DNA from: Maritimibacter harenae
Lineage (GTDB): Bacteria > Pseudomonadota > Alphaproteobacteria > Rhodobacterales > Rhodobacteraceae
Direction: 5' to 3'
Assembly (NCBI RefSeq): GCF_009882975.1
Contig: NZ_WTUX01000002.1
Coordinates: 130,489-194,488, forward strand
DNA: 64,000 nt
Shown here: one piece after another, positions 1 through 8,669 of the stretch
Position numbering within the stretch: position 1 is the first letter of the stretch
How the letters are laid out: each line of letters begins with the position of its first letter
Position numbers and translations under genes: made by a program
The notes under the pieces: model-generated
What the model saw: the letters and a program-made list of their open reading frames with translations, nothing else
Told to the model about the DNA's origin: nothing
Database searches by the model: none

Positions 1-210
1 GCGGGGGTGTCGGATTACTCGATCCACCTCGACGAAGAGACTGACATCCTCTTCGCCGTGCTCTGGCGCACGGACGACCACCGGATGGACGACCTGCCGC
101 GGACCGACATCATGCAGCGCTGGTGGGCGCACATGGCGGACGTGATGGAGACGCACCCGGACAATGAACCGGTGGCCAAGGACCTCATCCCGATGTTCCA
201 TATGCCCTGA
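1..210 (+). CDS. rhaU: L-rhamnose mutarotase, C-terminal part (cut by window start)
   Basis: The reading frame is open from base 1, so the N-terminus lies outside the window. The 69 visible residues match the C-terminal two thirds of L-rhamnose mutarotase (RhaM/RhaU, about 104 residues), with the family signatures LDEETD, RWWAHM and METHPDNEP and the end MFHMP. The enzyme interconverts the alpha and beta anomers of cytoplasmic L-rhamnose. Its TGA stop overlaps the kinase start as TGATG, so the two are translationally coupled. In Rhizobium leguminosarum rhaU also directly precedes rhaK at the end of the rhamnose ABC operon, so transporter genes probably lie just upstream of this window (inference). 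Confidence 0.9.
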   Translation, partial: AGVSDYSIHLDEETDILFAVLWRTDDHRMDDLPRTDIMQRWWAHMADVMETHPDNEPVAKDLIPMFHMP

Positions 211-1562
211 TGCATGTCGCGGTTCTCGACATAGGCAAGACCAACGCCAAGGTGGCGCTGGTCGACACCGACACCATGAGCGAGCTTGCCGTGGTGACGC
301 GGCCCAACACCGTGCGCCCCGGGCCGCCTTATCCGCATTTCGACGTGGAAGGGATCTGGGACTTCCTGCTCGAGAGCCTGTCGGTCTTCCAGGCCGACCA
401 CGGCATCGACCGGATCAGCGTCACGACCCACGGCGCGACCTTCGTGCTGCTGGACGAAACCGGCGAGCTGGCCACGCCCGTCATGGACTACGAATTCACG
501 GGGCCGGAGGCGTTGGCCGAGGCCTATGACGCGTTGCGCCCGGATTTCTCCGAGAGCGGATCGCCGCGCTTGCCCGTGGGGCTGAACGCTGGCGCCCAAC
601 TGCATTGGCTGCTCGAGTCGCAAGATGGACTGCGCGAACGCGTCGCGCAGGTGGTGAGTTATCCGCAATACTGGTCGGGCCGGCTGACCGGGCATTTCGC
701 GAACGAGCTGACCTCGCTCGGCTGTCACACGGACCTTTGGAACCCGCACATCGGGCGGTTCTCTTCTTTGGTGGAGGCATTGGGCCTGTCCGCGAAGATG
801 GCGCCGCTCGCGCTGGCGAGCGACGAGGCCGGAGCGCTCAGGCCGGATATCGCCGCACGCACCGGGATCGCGCCCGGCACATCCGTGATGTCGGGCATCC
901 ACGACTCGAATGCTTCGCTCTACCCGCACCTGCGCCGGATGGCGGCGCCGTTCTCCGTGGTTTCGACGGGAACCTGGGTCGTCGCGATGGCGATCGGCGC
1001 GCGGGAGGTGACGCTCGACCCCGCGCGCGACGCGCTGGTCAACGTGAACGGATTGGGCGATCCGACCCCCAGTGCGCGCTTCATGGGCGGACGGGAATAC
1101 GAACGGATGCGCGGCGAAACAGCCGCGCCGAGCGGCGCCGATGTCGCGCGCGTCCTCGAGGCGCCGTTGTTCCTGCTGCCCGCGATCGAGATGGGCTCCG
1201 GGCCCTTCGCCGGACACCGCGGCGGCTGGAGCGTGCCGGACATGACACCGGGAGAGAAATCGGTCGCGCTGTCGTGGTACCTCGCGCTGATGACGGCGAC
1301 CTGCCTCGACATGATCGGGGCGCGGGGACCCAGCGTTGTCGAGGGGCCCTTCGCGCGCAATGCGCACTTCGTGGACATGTTCGCCGCCGCCACCGGGCGT
1401 CCGGTCATCCTGTCCACCTCGGCCACGGGGACCAGCAGCGGGGCGGCGCTTCTGGCCGACCGGAACGCGACGTTCGAGATGCCCGGTCGGACGGTCGAGG
1501 TGGCGCGGCCAAACCTGAAAGCCTACGCCCAGGCCTGGGCGGAACGCGTGGCGCGAGCCTAG
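210..1562 (+). CDS. rhaK: FGGY-family sugar kinase, probably RhaK (rhamnose operon)
   Basis: A 450-residue FGGY carbohydrate kinase. The phosphate-binding motif of the N-terminal ASKHA domain is visible at residues 5-12 (VLDIGKTN), and the GIHDSNAS segment near residue 230 carries the presumed catalytic Asp. Expected reaction: ATP-dependent phosphorylation of L-rhamnulose or L-rhamnose in the cytoplasm. The assignment to RhaK rests on the family and on the overlapping mutarotase gene immediately upstream; substrate specificity cannot be read from the sequence. The start at 210 uses the TGATG overlap. The gene converges on the kinase gene at 1570-2784 with only seven bases between them. Confidence 0.75.
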   Translation: MHVAVLDIGKTNAKVALVDTDTMSELAVVTRPNTVRPGPPYPHFDVEGIWDFLLESLSVFQADHGIDRISVTTHGATFVLLDETGELATPVMDYEFTGPEALAEAYDALRPDFSESGSPRLPVGLNAGAQLHWLLESQDGLRERVAQVVSYPQYWSGRLTGHFANELTSLGCHTDLWNPHIGRFSSLVEALGLSAKMAPLALASDEAGALRPDIAARTGIAPGTSVMSGIHDSNASLYPHLRRMAAPFSVVSTGTWVVAMAIGAREVTLDPARDALVNVNGLGDPTPSARFMGGREYERMRGETAAPSGADVARVLEAPLFLLPAIEMGSGPFAGHRGGWSVPDMTPGEKSVALSWYLALMTATCLDMIGARGPSVVEGPFARNAHFVDMFAAATGRPVILSTSATGTSSGAALLADRNATFEMPGRTVEVARPNLKAYAQAWAERVARA

Positions 1563-1569
1563 GTGCGGC

Positions 1570-2784
1570 TCAGAACCGGGCGGCGAACCTGTCGAACAGG
1601 TCGGCAGACCCCATCTGCCCGCCCTTCAGCATCACCGGCATACCGTCCTGCGCGAGGTCCGCGTGACGCCCGAGGCAGACGCAGGCCCCCTGTCCGAGAT
1701 CCGCGAGGAAATCGAGCGCGTCGAAGCCCATCCGCGCCACGATCCGGCTCGAGGAATCGCCCCCGGCCAGCCCCAGGGCGCGCAGCGGGACCTGCCGGGC
1801 CACGGCGGTGACGAAGGCGGCGCAATCGTCGGCGAGCCGGTCGGGGCTGCGGCCGTAATCTGCGCCCGGCTCCAGGTGAACGAGAAGCGGCGCCTCACGG
1901 TTGAGGCGTGCGGCGACCCGGTCGATCGTGGCCGGATCGCCGAGGCGTGCGGGGGTGAGTGCGAGCGGTTCCAGGGACGCGGCGCGGGCGACCTGGTCCG
2001 CCGTTACGGAGGACCGGGATCCGGCGAAGACCAACAGACCGCCCGGACGCGTCGGGGGTAGGACCGGGGCGCGCCGTGTCGGCGGGCCGCCCAGGATCTC
2101 CGCCACGCTGCTCGCCCCGACCAGAAGCTGCCGTCCCCCTGCAATGTCGAGTGCGGCGCGGATGCGCGCCTGGTCCTCGGCCGTGGTCACGTCGACCAGA
2201 GCGGGCGCCCTGCGCAGCCGGGTGGCCACGTTGTCCGGGTCGGGCAGGTCGGCCAGCGTGATCCATTCGGACAGGTCCAGCCCCTGCGCGCCCAAGTGGC
2301 GGCCGAGGTCGGCTTCCGTCATCGGTGTCACCGGATGGTTGGCCATGACGGGGTGGCGGTCGATGCGGTGGACCATGCCGTCCGGTCCGCGCGCGAAGAG
2401 GGTGCCGAACGCGCAGTGGCGGCCAAGGCTGGGTTGCCCGCCGATCACGGCGGTCACGTCCGGTTCGAACCGCGCGATGAGTGCGCTCGCCACCGCGCCG
2501 ATGGAGCCGACATGCGGTGCGCTGTCGAAGGTGGAGCAGACCTTGAGGTGCAGGCGGCCGGGCGCTTCGCATTCGATCATCGGCCAGAGCCGGTCCACGA
2601 CCTCTTCGGCGCGCTCCGGGGAGAGCGAGCGCAGGTCGGTCGCGATCCCCAGCACGTCAAGCCCGGCTGCAGGTGCGGCCCTGCCGGTGACGAGCCGTGT
2701 TGCCAACCCGCGCCCTGCATATGTCGCGAGACTGTCGGAGGCGCCGGTGAAGTCGTCGCCGAGAAAGACGATCCCGGCGCCCAT
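1570..2784 (-). CDS. Four-carbon acid-sugar kinase family protein (DUF1537), OiaK/OtnK-like
   Basis: A 404-residue protein opening with FLGDDFTGASDS, the N-terminal signature of the DUF1537/four-carbon acid-sugar kinase family (3-oxo-tetronate kinase OtnK, D-threonate/erythronate kinases, 3-oxo-isoapionate kinase OiaK). These cytoplasmic kinases phosphorylate sugar acids with ATP. The C-terminal half has a Gly-rich nucleotide-binding segment (LGLAGGDSSS). It is the last gene of the minus-strand TRAP operon, and its ATG overlaps the stop of the RuBisCO-like gene (TGATG). A GTG one codon earlier is an alternative start. Next to a RuBisCO-like decarboxylase the best analogy is OiaK, which makes the 4-phosphate substrate, but no apionate oxidoisomerase is present, so the substrate remains open. 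Confidence 0.85.
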   Translation of the reverse strand: MGAGIVFLGDDFTGASDSLATYAGRGLATRLVTGRAAPAAGLDVLGIATDLRSLSPERAEEVVDRLWPMIECEAPGRLHLKVCSTFDSAPHVGSIGAVASALIARFEPDVTAVIGGQPSLGRHCAFGTLFARGPDGMVHRIDRHPVMANHPVTPMTEADLGRHLGAQGLDLSEWITLADLPDPDNVATRLRRAPALVDVTTAEDQARIRAALDIAGGRQLLVGASSVAEILGGPPTRRAPVLPPTRPGGLLVFAGSRSSVTADQVARAASLEPLALTPARLGDPATIDRVAARLNREAPLLVHLEPGADYGRSPDRLADDCAAFVTAVARQVPLRALGLAGGDSSSRIVARMGFDALDFLADLGQGACVCLGRHADLAQDGMPVMLKGGQMGSADLFDRFAARF

Positions 2785-4046
2785 CACCGCGCCCCGAAGA
2801 AATCCATCGCCGCAGCGAGCGCCGGCCGCGCGGGCGCGACCGCGTCCAGGGGCTCACCCCGCGACAGGGCCTCGTGCGCCTCGCGCAAGGAAGCGATGCC
2901 GGCCGCCGGGCCGTCCGGATGGGCGAGGATCCCGCCGCCGCACATGAACATGAAGTCGGCGCCTTGGGCGGCCTCTGCCGCGGAGGGCAGGGTGCCCGCC
3001 CACTGGCCGGAGGAGAAGGCGGGCATCACCCGGTCGTCCGTGCTGGTGCTGAGCGGCGTGAGGCACGCGCGCGCGGCCTCGGTCACCTCGTCGGCGGAAT
3101 CGACGAACTTGCCGCCGATCCCGTGGACATGCATGTGATCGACCCCCGTCAGCCGACAGAGCGCCTGGTAGGCCGGGAACGCCATGCCGAGGGCGGGGTG
3201 GCGGCTCATCGCGCCGAATCCGTTGCGGTGAGCGTGGATGGCAAGGTCGGTGTGGGCGCGCAACGTCTCCATCCCCGACAGACCGCACCAGTTGAGCGAG
3301 GCCATGACGCAGGTGCCGCCGTTCTGCGCCACAAGATCCGCGTGACGGCGCATCGCGTCGGTCTCGTCCGTGATGTTGAAGGCCATCATCACCCGGCGGC
3401 CCGATCTATCCTCGGCACGCTTGATCGCGTCCATCACGAGCGGCACGCGTTCGGACAGGGGTGCGGTGTCAGGGTTCGCGCAGACCTCGTCGTCCTTGAT
3501 GAAATCAACACCTGCCGCGCAGAGATCGCCCACGAGGTTGGCGATGGCGTCGGGCGTCATGCCCACATTAGGCTTGATGATCGTGCCGAAGACGGGCCGG
3601 TCGGCCACGCCGACGCTTTCGCGGGTCCCGCCTATGCCCTGCGTGGGCAGGGGGAAGCGGGCGCGGTACGCGGCGGGGACAGTGACGTTCATGAGCTTGA
3701 GCCCCGTCACCTCGCCCAGGTCGTAGAGGTTGCCGGACACGGTCGCGGCGAGCGTCGGCAGGTTGCGCCCGATGTTGCCGGTGGGAAACGCGATGCGCAC
3801 ATGGGCGCGGCGGAAGGGCCCGGGCGCCCCCTTGCGCTCCACGTAGGCCGAGGCGAGTGTCGGGGCCGGGCGCTCTTCCAGCTCCTTGATGCTCAGCACC
3901 TCGGCGGCCGCCCGGGCGCGCAGTTCATCGGTTTCCCCCGCCACGCGCACGAAGGTGCCTGAGGATTGCTCGCCCGCCATCATGGCGGCGACATCCTCGA
4001 GCGGGAACGGGGTCTCGATCAGGTAGTCGGCGACGATCCGGCTCAT
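2784..4046 (-). CDS. RuBisCO-like protein (RLP), possible 3-oxo-acid phosphate decarboxylase
   Basis: A 420-residue form III/IV RuBisCO large-chain homologue. Visible active-site positions: Lys158 in the IIKPN motif (RuBisCO Lys175), Asn160 where carboxylating RuBisCO has Lys177, Lys184/Asp186/Glu187 in the IKDDE metal-carbamate motif (Lys201, Asp203, Glu204), His273-Arg274, His306 and Lys313 (His327, Lys334), and the C-terminal CGGG phosphate loop. The metal site is therefore kept while one catalytic Lys is lost, as expected for an RLP rather than a CO2-fixing enzyme. RLPs next to DUF1537 kinases act as 3-oxo-isoapionate-4-phosphate decarboxylases or transcarboxylase/hydrolases (OiaX/OiaT); that role is inferred from context. 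The frame stays open upstream, but the first plausible Met is at 4046, after the VOC stop. Confidence 0.88.
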   Translation of the reverse strand: MSRIVADYLIETPFPLEDVAAMMAGEQSSGTFVRVAGETDELRARAAAEVLSIKELEERPAPTLASAYVERKGAPGPFRRAHVRIAFPTGNIGRNLPTLAATVSGNLYDLGEVTGLKLMNVTVPAAYRARFPLPTQGIGGTRESVGVADRPVFGTIIKPNVGMTPDAIANLVGDLCAAGVDFIKDDEVCANPDTAPLSERVPLVMDAIKRAEDRSGRRVMMAFNITDETDAMRRHADLVAQNGGTCVMASLNWCGLSGMETLRAHTDLAIHAHRNGFGAMSRHPALGMAFPAYQALCRLTGVDHMHVHGIGGKFVDSADEVTEAARACLTPLSTSTDDRVMPAFSSGQWAGTLPSAAEAAQGADFMFMCGGGILAHPDGPAAGIASLREAHEALSRGEPLDAVAPARPALAAAMDFFGAR

Positions 4047-4048
4047 GG

Positions 4049-4588
4049 TCAGATGGCCGAAAGGTCGGGGAAGGGCCGGACCGGATCCTTGCCGTCCCAG
4101 CCGACCGACTCCGCGCGGATCATTTCGAACATGCGCCCCTTGGGCCCCATCACCTCGGAGAGTTCTATGCAGGTGCCCGGGTGGTGTTCCTGCTCGAAAT
4201 AGACGAAGCGCCCGTTCTCGCCGACGCAACCCGACATCTTCACGGTGAAGCCGCGTGCCTCCATCATGGCGAGGTCGTCGTCGAACCGCGTGGTCCAGAA
4301 CGCCACATGCTGAAGGCCGCGCAGGCCCTTCTGCATGAAATCGCGGTACATCGACGGCACGTCGTTGCGGGTCTGGATCAGCTCCACCTGCATCTCGCCG
4401 GAATTGGCGAGAGCCACGGAATTGTGCGGCTCGTAGCTGTGGCCGTCGTAGATGTAATCCACAATCGGCACCTGGGGATTGTAGAACCACGGTCCGACGC
4501 CCATCGTGTCCGACCAGTGTTTCATGCCCGCCTCGATATCGTCCACGACGATACCCAGCTGGCGGATCGGGCCGAGAAGATTGCTCAT
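4049..4588 (-). CDS. VOC-superfamily (glyoxalase/dioxygenase fold) protein
   Basis: A 179-residue vicinal-oxygen-chelate protein with two beta-alpha-beta-beta-beta modules. The first opens with LGIVVDDIEAGMKHW. The second contains GLQHVAFW and ends with FEQEHHPGTCIELSE, so His and Glu residues typical of VOC metal ligands are present. It sits between the TRAP permease gene and the RuBisCO-like gene, with 2-7 base gaps, so it very likely acts in the same pathway. An epimerase, isomerase or lyase step on the imported sugar acid would fit, but no specific reaction can be assigned. The start at 4588 is the first Met after the dctM stop. Confidence 0.85.
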   Translation of the reverse strand: MSNLLGPIRQLGIVVDDIEAGMKHWSDTMGVGPWFYNPQVPIVDYIYDGHSYEPHNSVALANSGEMQVELIQTRNDVPSMYRDFMQKGLRGLQHVAFWTTRFDDDLAMMEARGFTVKMSGCVGENGRFVYFEQEHHPGTCIELSEVMGPKGRMFEMIRAESVGWDGKDPVRPFPDLSAI

Positions 4589-4595
4589 GCGCGCC

Positions 4596-5873
4596 TCATT
4601 TCATCAGTGTTGTGGGGAGCCACGTGGACAGAGCCGGCACGGTCGTGACCACGAGAAGGGACAGGATCAGCGGGATGAAGAAGGGCATCACGCCGACGAT
4701 CACCCGGGTGATCGGCATCTTGGTGATGATCGTGATCATGTAGAGTGACATGCCCACCGGCGGCGTCAGGAGCCCGATCATCAGGTTCAGCACGAACACG
4801 ATGCCAAGCTGAAGCGGATCGACGCCCGCCATCGTCAGCGCCGGGGCCACGATGGGCGCGATGATCAGGATCGCGGCAATGCTTTCCAGCACCATGCCGA
4901 CCACGAGGAGCAGCAGGTTCACCAGGAGCAGCAGCACCAGCGGGTTGTCGGACAGGCCCAGCAGCAGGCCCGATACCTTCATCGGCACCTGGTCGAGCGT
5001 CAGCACCCAGGCGAAGAGCGCGGCGGTGGCCACGACGAAGAGGATGTTGGCGGTCGCCGTGGTCGTCTCGCGCAGCGCCTCGATCAGGCCGCGCAGGCTA
5101 AGGCTGCGGTATATGAAGAGGCCGATGAGGATCGCGTAGGCGACCGTGACGCCCGCGACTTCGGTAGGGCCGAAGTAGCCCGACATCAGCCCGCCGATCA
5201 GAAGGACCGGGGCGAGTAGGGCGGGGATCGAGATCAGCGTCTTCTTCGCCACGTCCGCCGGGCGCGCCGCGATGTCGTCGCGCGGCAGCGACTTGGTGCG
5301 GGCGACCACGGCGACCTGCACCATCAGGAAGGCGGTGAGCAGGAGCGCGGGAACGATCCCGGCCAGCAGAAGCTGCACGGCCGAGACGTTGGCGACGCTC
5401 GCGTAGATGATGATCGGGATCGAGGGCGGGAAGATCGGGCCGATGGTGGCGGCGGCGACGGTGAGTCCGGAGGCGAACTCGGGCTTGTAGCCCTGCCGCG
5501 TCATCTGGTCGATCTGGATCTTCCCGAGTGCCCCGATGTCGGCGAGCGCTGCGCCCGAGACGCCGGAGAAAATCAGTGAAACGAGGATCGACACCTGCGC
5601 CACGGCACCGCGAATGCGGCCGAGCACCATGCGCACGAGGTCGAAGAGATGCGTCGTCACGCCGGTCGCGTTCAGAAGCGCGGCGGCGAAAATGAACAGC
5701 GGCACGGCCAGCAGCGGCGAGCTGTCGAGCGCATTGAGGCTGCGCTGGGCCAGCACCGACACCGGCAGACCGTGGGTCACGATCACCACCGCGGAGGACA
5801 GGCCAAGGCAGACCGCGATGGGCGCGCCCGCGACGAGCAGGACGACGAAAATGGTCAGGAGCAGGGCGGTCAT
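4596..5873 (-). CDS. dctM: TRAP transporter large permease (DctM)
   Basis: A 425-residue very hydrophobic protein with about 12 membrane segments and typical DctM features: N-terminal LLLTIFVVLLVAGAPIAVCL, the FPPSIPIIIYA loop and C-terminal TPPVGMSLY. It forms the Na+-driven channel of a tripartite ATP-independent periplasmic transporter with the DctQ and DctP encoded upstream. The start is fixed by an ATGA overlap with the dctQ stop. It is one of six genes transcribed from about 7422 down to 1570, and it presumably imports the sugar acid handled by the RuBisCO-like protein and kinase. Confidence 0.93.
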   Translation of the reverse strand: MTALLLTIFVVLLVAGAPIAVCLGLSSAVVIVTHGLPVSVLAQRSLNALDSSPLLAVPLFIFAAALLNATGVTTHLFDLVRMVLGRIRGAVAQVSILVSLIFSGVSGAALADIGALGKIQIDQMTRQGYKPEFASGLTVAAATIGPIFPPSIPIIIYASVANVSAVQLLLAGIVPALLLTAFLMVQVAVVARTKSLPRDDIAARPADVAKKTLISIPALLAPVLLIGGLMSGYFGPTEVAGVTVAYAILIGLFIYRSLSLRGLIEALRETTTATANILFVVATAALFAWVLTLDQVPMKVSGLLLGLSDNPLVLLLLVNLLLLVVGMVLESIAAILIIAPIVAPALTMAGVDPLQLGIVFVLNLMIGLLTPPVGMSLYMITIITKMPITRVIVGVMPFFIPLILSLLVVTTVPALSTWLPTTLMK

Positions 5874-6409
5874 GTCGTCTCCAGCGCCTCTTCGTCCCCG
5901 GCCGGGCCGTAGGGCTGCGACGGGGTCTTGCCGCGCAGGGTCGCGACGATACGCTCGGCGGCGACGATCGCGAGGAACAGCGACCCGGTAAGCGCGAGGG
6001 AATAATAGAACCAGTTCGGGACCCGCATGGCGGGCGTGAGGAACTTGCCGGCGCGCGGCAGGAACTCGGCGAAGCTCCACAGGAGCAGCACGCCGAAGGC
6101 GAGCGTCGCGATGTCGGCGAGAAGCGTCAGCCAGCGCGCGGACCGTTCGCTCAGGAGGTCCGGAAGCAGCGACACCGACACGAGCGCCTGGCGTCCGGCG
6201 AGCGCGGGGACCGACAGGAAGACGAGTCCGATGCCGGAAAACCGGGCCAGCTCGTCGGCCCAGGGCAGCCCGAGATCGAAGAAGTTGCGCGCGGCGACCT
6301 GCAGCACGACGAGGCTCGCCATGAGGGCGAGGAGGGCGAGGCCGAGCCCCACCCCCCAGTGCGTGACCCGCGCGAGCATCGCGCGGGGGGAGGACACCTC
6401 CGCAGGCAT
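5870..6409 (-). CDS. dctQ: TRAP transporter small permease (DctQ)
   Basis: A 179-residue membrane protein with four predicted helices, beginning at LGLALLALMASLVVLQVAAR, and the DctQ-type segment LPWADELARF. It pairs with DctM in the inner membrane. The start ATG at 6409 touches the dctP stop codon and its stop overlaps the dctM start, so dctP, dctQ and dctM are translationally coupled. There is no stem-loop between dctP and dctQ here, unlike the other substrate-binding-protein/permease junctions in the window. Confidence 0.9.
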   Translation of the reverse strand: MPAEVSSPRAMLARVTHWGVGLGLALLALMASLVVLQVAARNFFDLGLPWADELARFSGIGLVFLSVPALAGRQALVSVSLLPDLLSERSARWLTLLADIATLAFGVLLLWSFAEFLPRAGKFLTPAMRVPNWFYYSLALTGSLFLAIVAAERIVATLRGKTPSQPYGPAGDEEALETT

Positions 6410-7422
6410 CAGCCGACGGCCGCGATCTTCGCGTAGAGGTCGCCGTACTCGGCGCCGAAGCGGTCGTCGACGAGCTTGGACACGCCCGCGCGGAAGCCTT
6501 CGAGGTCGAGCCCGTCCTCTTCGCCGATCACGGTCATGCCGAGATCGCGCAGCTGCTGGGTTTCGCCTGCCTCGTTGTCGAGAATGGCGTTCGTCGCCTT
6601 CTCGCGGGTCTGGTTGGCAGCGTCGCGCACGGCGTCCTGTTCGGCGCCCGACAGGCCCTGCCACACGTCCTCGTTCATCACGACGACCTCGGCGTTGGAC
6701 ATGTGGCCGGTCAACATGAGGTGGCTCTGCACCTCGTAGAGCTTGACGTTCAGGACCACGTTCACGGGGTTTTCCTGGCCCTGCACCACGCCGGTGGCCA
6801 GCGCGGTCGGCACTTCCGACCAGTCGACCGGGACGGCGACGGCCCCCATGCCCTCGACGGCGGTGGTGTAGATCGGGAAGGGCACGGCGCGGATCTTCGT
6901 GCCTTCCAGGTCGGCCGGGCCCATGACCGCCTTGTTGCAGGTCAGGTTCCGGCGCCCGAAGTAGTGGGCGTAGATCACGCGCACGTTTGCGGCGTCGATC
7001 AGGCCCTTGTTCAGTTCCTGCATCACCGGGCTTTCCACGTCCGTCACCGCCATCAGGTGGTCGATGTCACGATAGAGGTACGGCGTGTCGAGGGCCGCGA
7101 AGGGCTGGTAGAGCGATCCCAGCGCGCCGGCGGTGTTGTGCGAGAACGCGATGGTGCCCAGCGAGACGGCCTCGGCCAGCTCCTGCAGCTTGCCCAACTG
7201 CGAGTTCGGGAAGACCTGCACTTCGAGATCCCCGCCGGAGGTCTGGCCAAGCGCTTCGGCGAACCAGTCGGCCTGAGCGCCCGCGACCGAGGCGACCTCG
7301 TTGTTGTGCCCGTAGCGCAGGGTCGTGGCGGCAAGCGCGGGCCGCGCGATCAGCGGGGCGGCCAACGCGGCCCCGCCAAGGGCCAGCACGGATCGGCGGT
7401 TGAGTCCGGTGGATTGGGTCAT
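6409..7422 (-). CDS. dctP: TRAP transporter solute-binding protein (DctP family)
   Basis: A 337-residue periplasmic binding protein with a Tat-like signal (LNRRSVLALGG, cleavage probably after ARPALA), then LRYGHNNEVAS. The conserved Arg of the ligand-carboxylate clamp is expected in the central region (KIRAVPFPIY). It would bind an organic acid and hand it to DctQM. The start at 7422 was chosen because a strong GGGAGGAGAGAG ribosome site precedes it; the frame remains open upstream to 7530 without one. It is the first gene of the operon. A palindrome, GCGTCG-AC-CGACGC at 7466-7479, lies upstream and could be the binding site of the divergent LacI regulator. Confidence 0.92.
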   Translation of the reverse strand: MTQSTGLNRRSVLALGGAALAAPLIARPALAATTLRYGHNNEVASVAGAQADWFAEALGQTSGGDLEVQVFPNSQLGKLQELAEAVSLGTIAFSHNTAGALGSLYQPFAALDTPYLYRDIDHLMAVTDVESPVMQELNKGLIDAANVRVIYAHYFGRRNLTCNKAVMGPADLEGTKIRAVPFPIYTTAVEGMGAVAVPVDWSEVPTALATGVVQGQENPVNVVLNVKLYEVQSHLMLTGHMSNAEVVVMNEDVWQGLSGAEQDAVRDAANQTREKATNAILDNEAGETQQLRDLGMTVIGEEDGLDLEGFRAGVSKLVDDRFGAEYGDLYAKIAAVG

Positions 7423-7465
7423 CTCTCTCCTCCCAAGAAGCGGTGATGTGTTTTGAAGGGTGAAG

Positions 7466-7479
7466 GCGTCGACCGACGC
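7466..7479. promoter_or_regulatory. Palindrome in the dctP/lacI divergent promoter region
   Basis: The bases read GCGTCG, two central bases, CGACGC: perfect 6-bp arms. It lies 44-57 bases before the dctP start and about 100 bases before the divergent lacI gene, a fitting place for a LacI-family operator. Only one copy was found. Confidence 0.35.
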
Positions 7480-7577
7480 GCTCCCTCCCCAGTCACGACG
7501 GCTTTGACGAATGGTAGGGAGATCGGGCATGATTGGTCCAGAAGTTTGAAATGATTGTTTTTGATGGGTTGCTGCAG

Positions 7578-8594
7578 ATGCCGGACAGTGAAAACAAACC
7601 GCTCCTGGTCGATATCGCCGCGCGGGCGGGCGTGTCGATGGCCACGGTGGACCGGGTGATGAACCGGCGCAAGGGCGTGGCCGACCGCACCCGCCGCAGG
7701 GTGCTCGAGGCCGCGCGGGCGGTGGGCTATGTGGGCGAGGCCGAGGCGGAACACATCGGCGCGGCGCGCCCGATGAACGTGACGGTGCTGCTGCCCTCGG
7801 GCACCAATCCCTATCTCCGGCTGCTGGGCGACCGGGTGCGCGCGCGGGTCGAGCGCTCGGGCGTCACCGACCCGTTCCTGCGTTGCTACTTCATCGAAAG
7901 CTTCAATGCCGCGGCGCTGGCCGACGCGCTGCGCAAGAGCGCGGGCTGGGCCGACGCGATCGCCTTCTTCGCCATCGAACATCCGGAGGTGCGTGCGGCC
8001 GCGGCGGAGGTCGCCACGCAGGGCACGCGGCTCGTCACCATCGTGTCAAACCTCGGTGAACGGGCGGGCATTTCCCACGTCGGGCTCGACAATCACGCGG
8101 TCGGACGCACCGCCGGGCTCCTCGTGGGACGGTTGGCGGGGCGGGATGCGGGAGCGGTCGCGCTGGTCGCGGGCTCGCGCAACTACCGCGCGCACAGTGA
8201 ACGCGAGGCGGGTTTTCTCAGCCTGATCGACGAGATGTTTCCGGGCCTCAAGCTCGTCGGCCTGCGCGAGGGGCACGACGACGCAGCCGAGAACTACCGC
8301 CACACGCTCGCGCTTCTGGAGCAGGAGCCGGACCTCGCGGGGATCTACAACGTCGGCGGGTCGTCCGGCGGCATCACCCGCGCGCTGCGCGAACGCGGGC
8401 GCGAGAACGTGGTCTTCGTCGGACACGGGCTGACTGCCGACACGCGGCGCGCGCTGCTCGACGGGACGATGGACGCGGTCTTCGACCAGGACCCCGACCT
8501 GCTGATCGACCGCGCGATCCGCACGTTGGCCGAGCCGGACACGCGTCCGGCGGCCCTGAAGCTGGACATCTACTTCCGTGAGAACCTGCCGTGA
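7578..8594 (+). CDS. LacI-family transcriptional regulator
   Basis: A 338-residue regulator with an N-terminal LacI helix-turn-helix (LVDIAARAGVSMATVDRVMN) followed by a periplasmic-binding-protein-like effector domain. It is divergent from the TRAP/VOC/RLP/kinase operon and is probably its local regulator, responding to the imported sugar acid or a phosphorylated intermediate (inference). The start at 7578 puts the HTH near the N-terminus as usual for the family; an upstream in-frame TTG at 7533 and ATG at 7551 are possible alternatives. No strong ribosome binding site decides between them. Confidence 0.9.
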   Translation: MPDSENKPLLVDIAARAGVSMATVDRVMNRRKGVADRTRRRVLEAARAVGYVGEAEAEHIGAARPMNVTVLLPSGTNPYLRLLGDRVRARVERSGVTDPFLRCYFIESFNAAALADALRKSAGWADAIAFFAIEHPEVRAAAAEVATQGTRLVTIVSNLGERAGISHVGLDNHAVGRTAGLLVGRLAGRDAGAVALVAGSRNYRAHSEREAGFLSLIDEMFPGLKLVGLREGHDDAAENYRHTLALLEQEPDLAGIYNVGGSSGGITRALRERGRENVVFVGHGLTADTRRALLDGTMDAVFDQDPDLLIDRAIRTLAEPDTRPAALKLDIYFRENLP

Positions 8595-8669
8595 TTTTTT
8601 CCGCGCAGATGCCCGCGTCCGCGATGACGGTCTCACCGACCGATCGTGTGCCTCGTGGCCGGGGCCGGC

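Noticed and set aside
15-1367. 450-codon minus-strand frame opposite rhaU/rhaK
   Set aside because: Antisense to two recognised rhamnose genes and with no domain.
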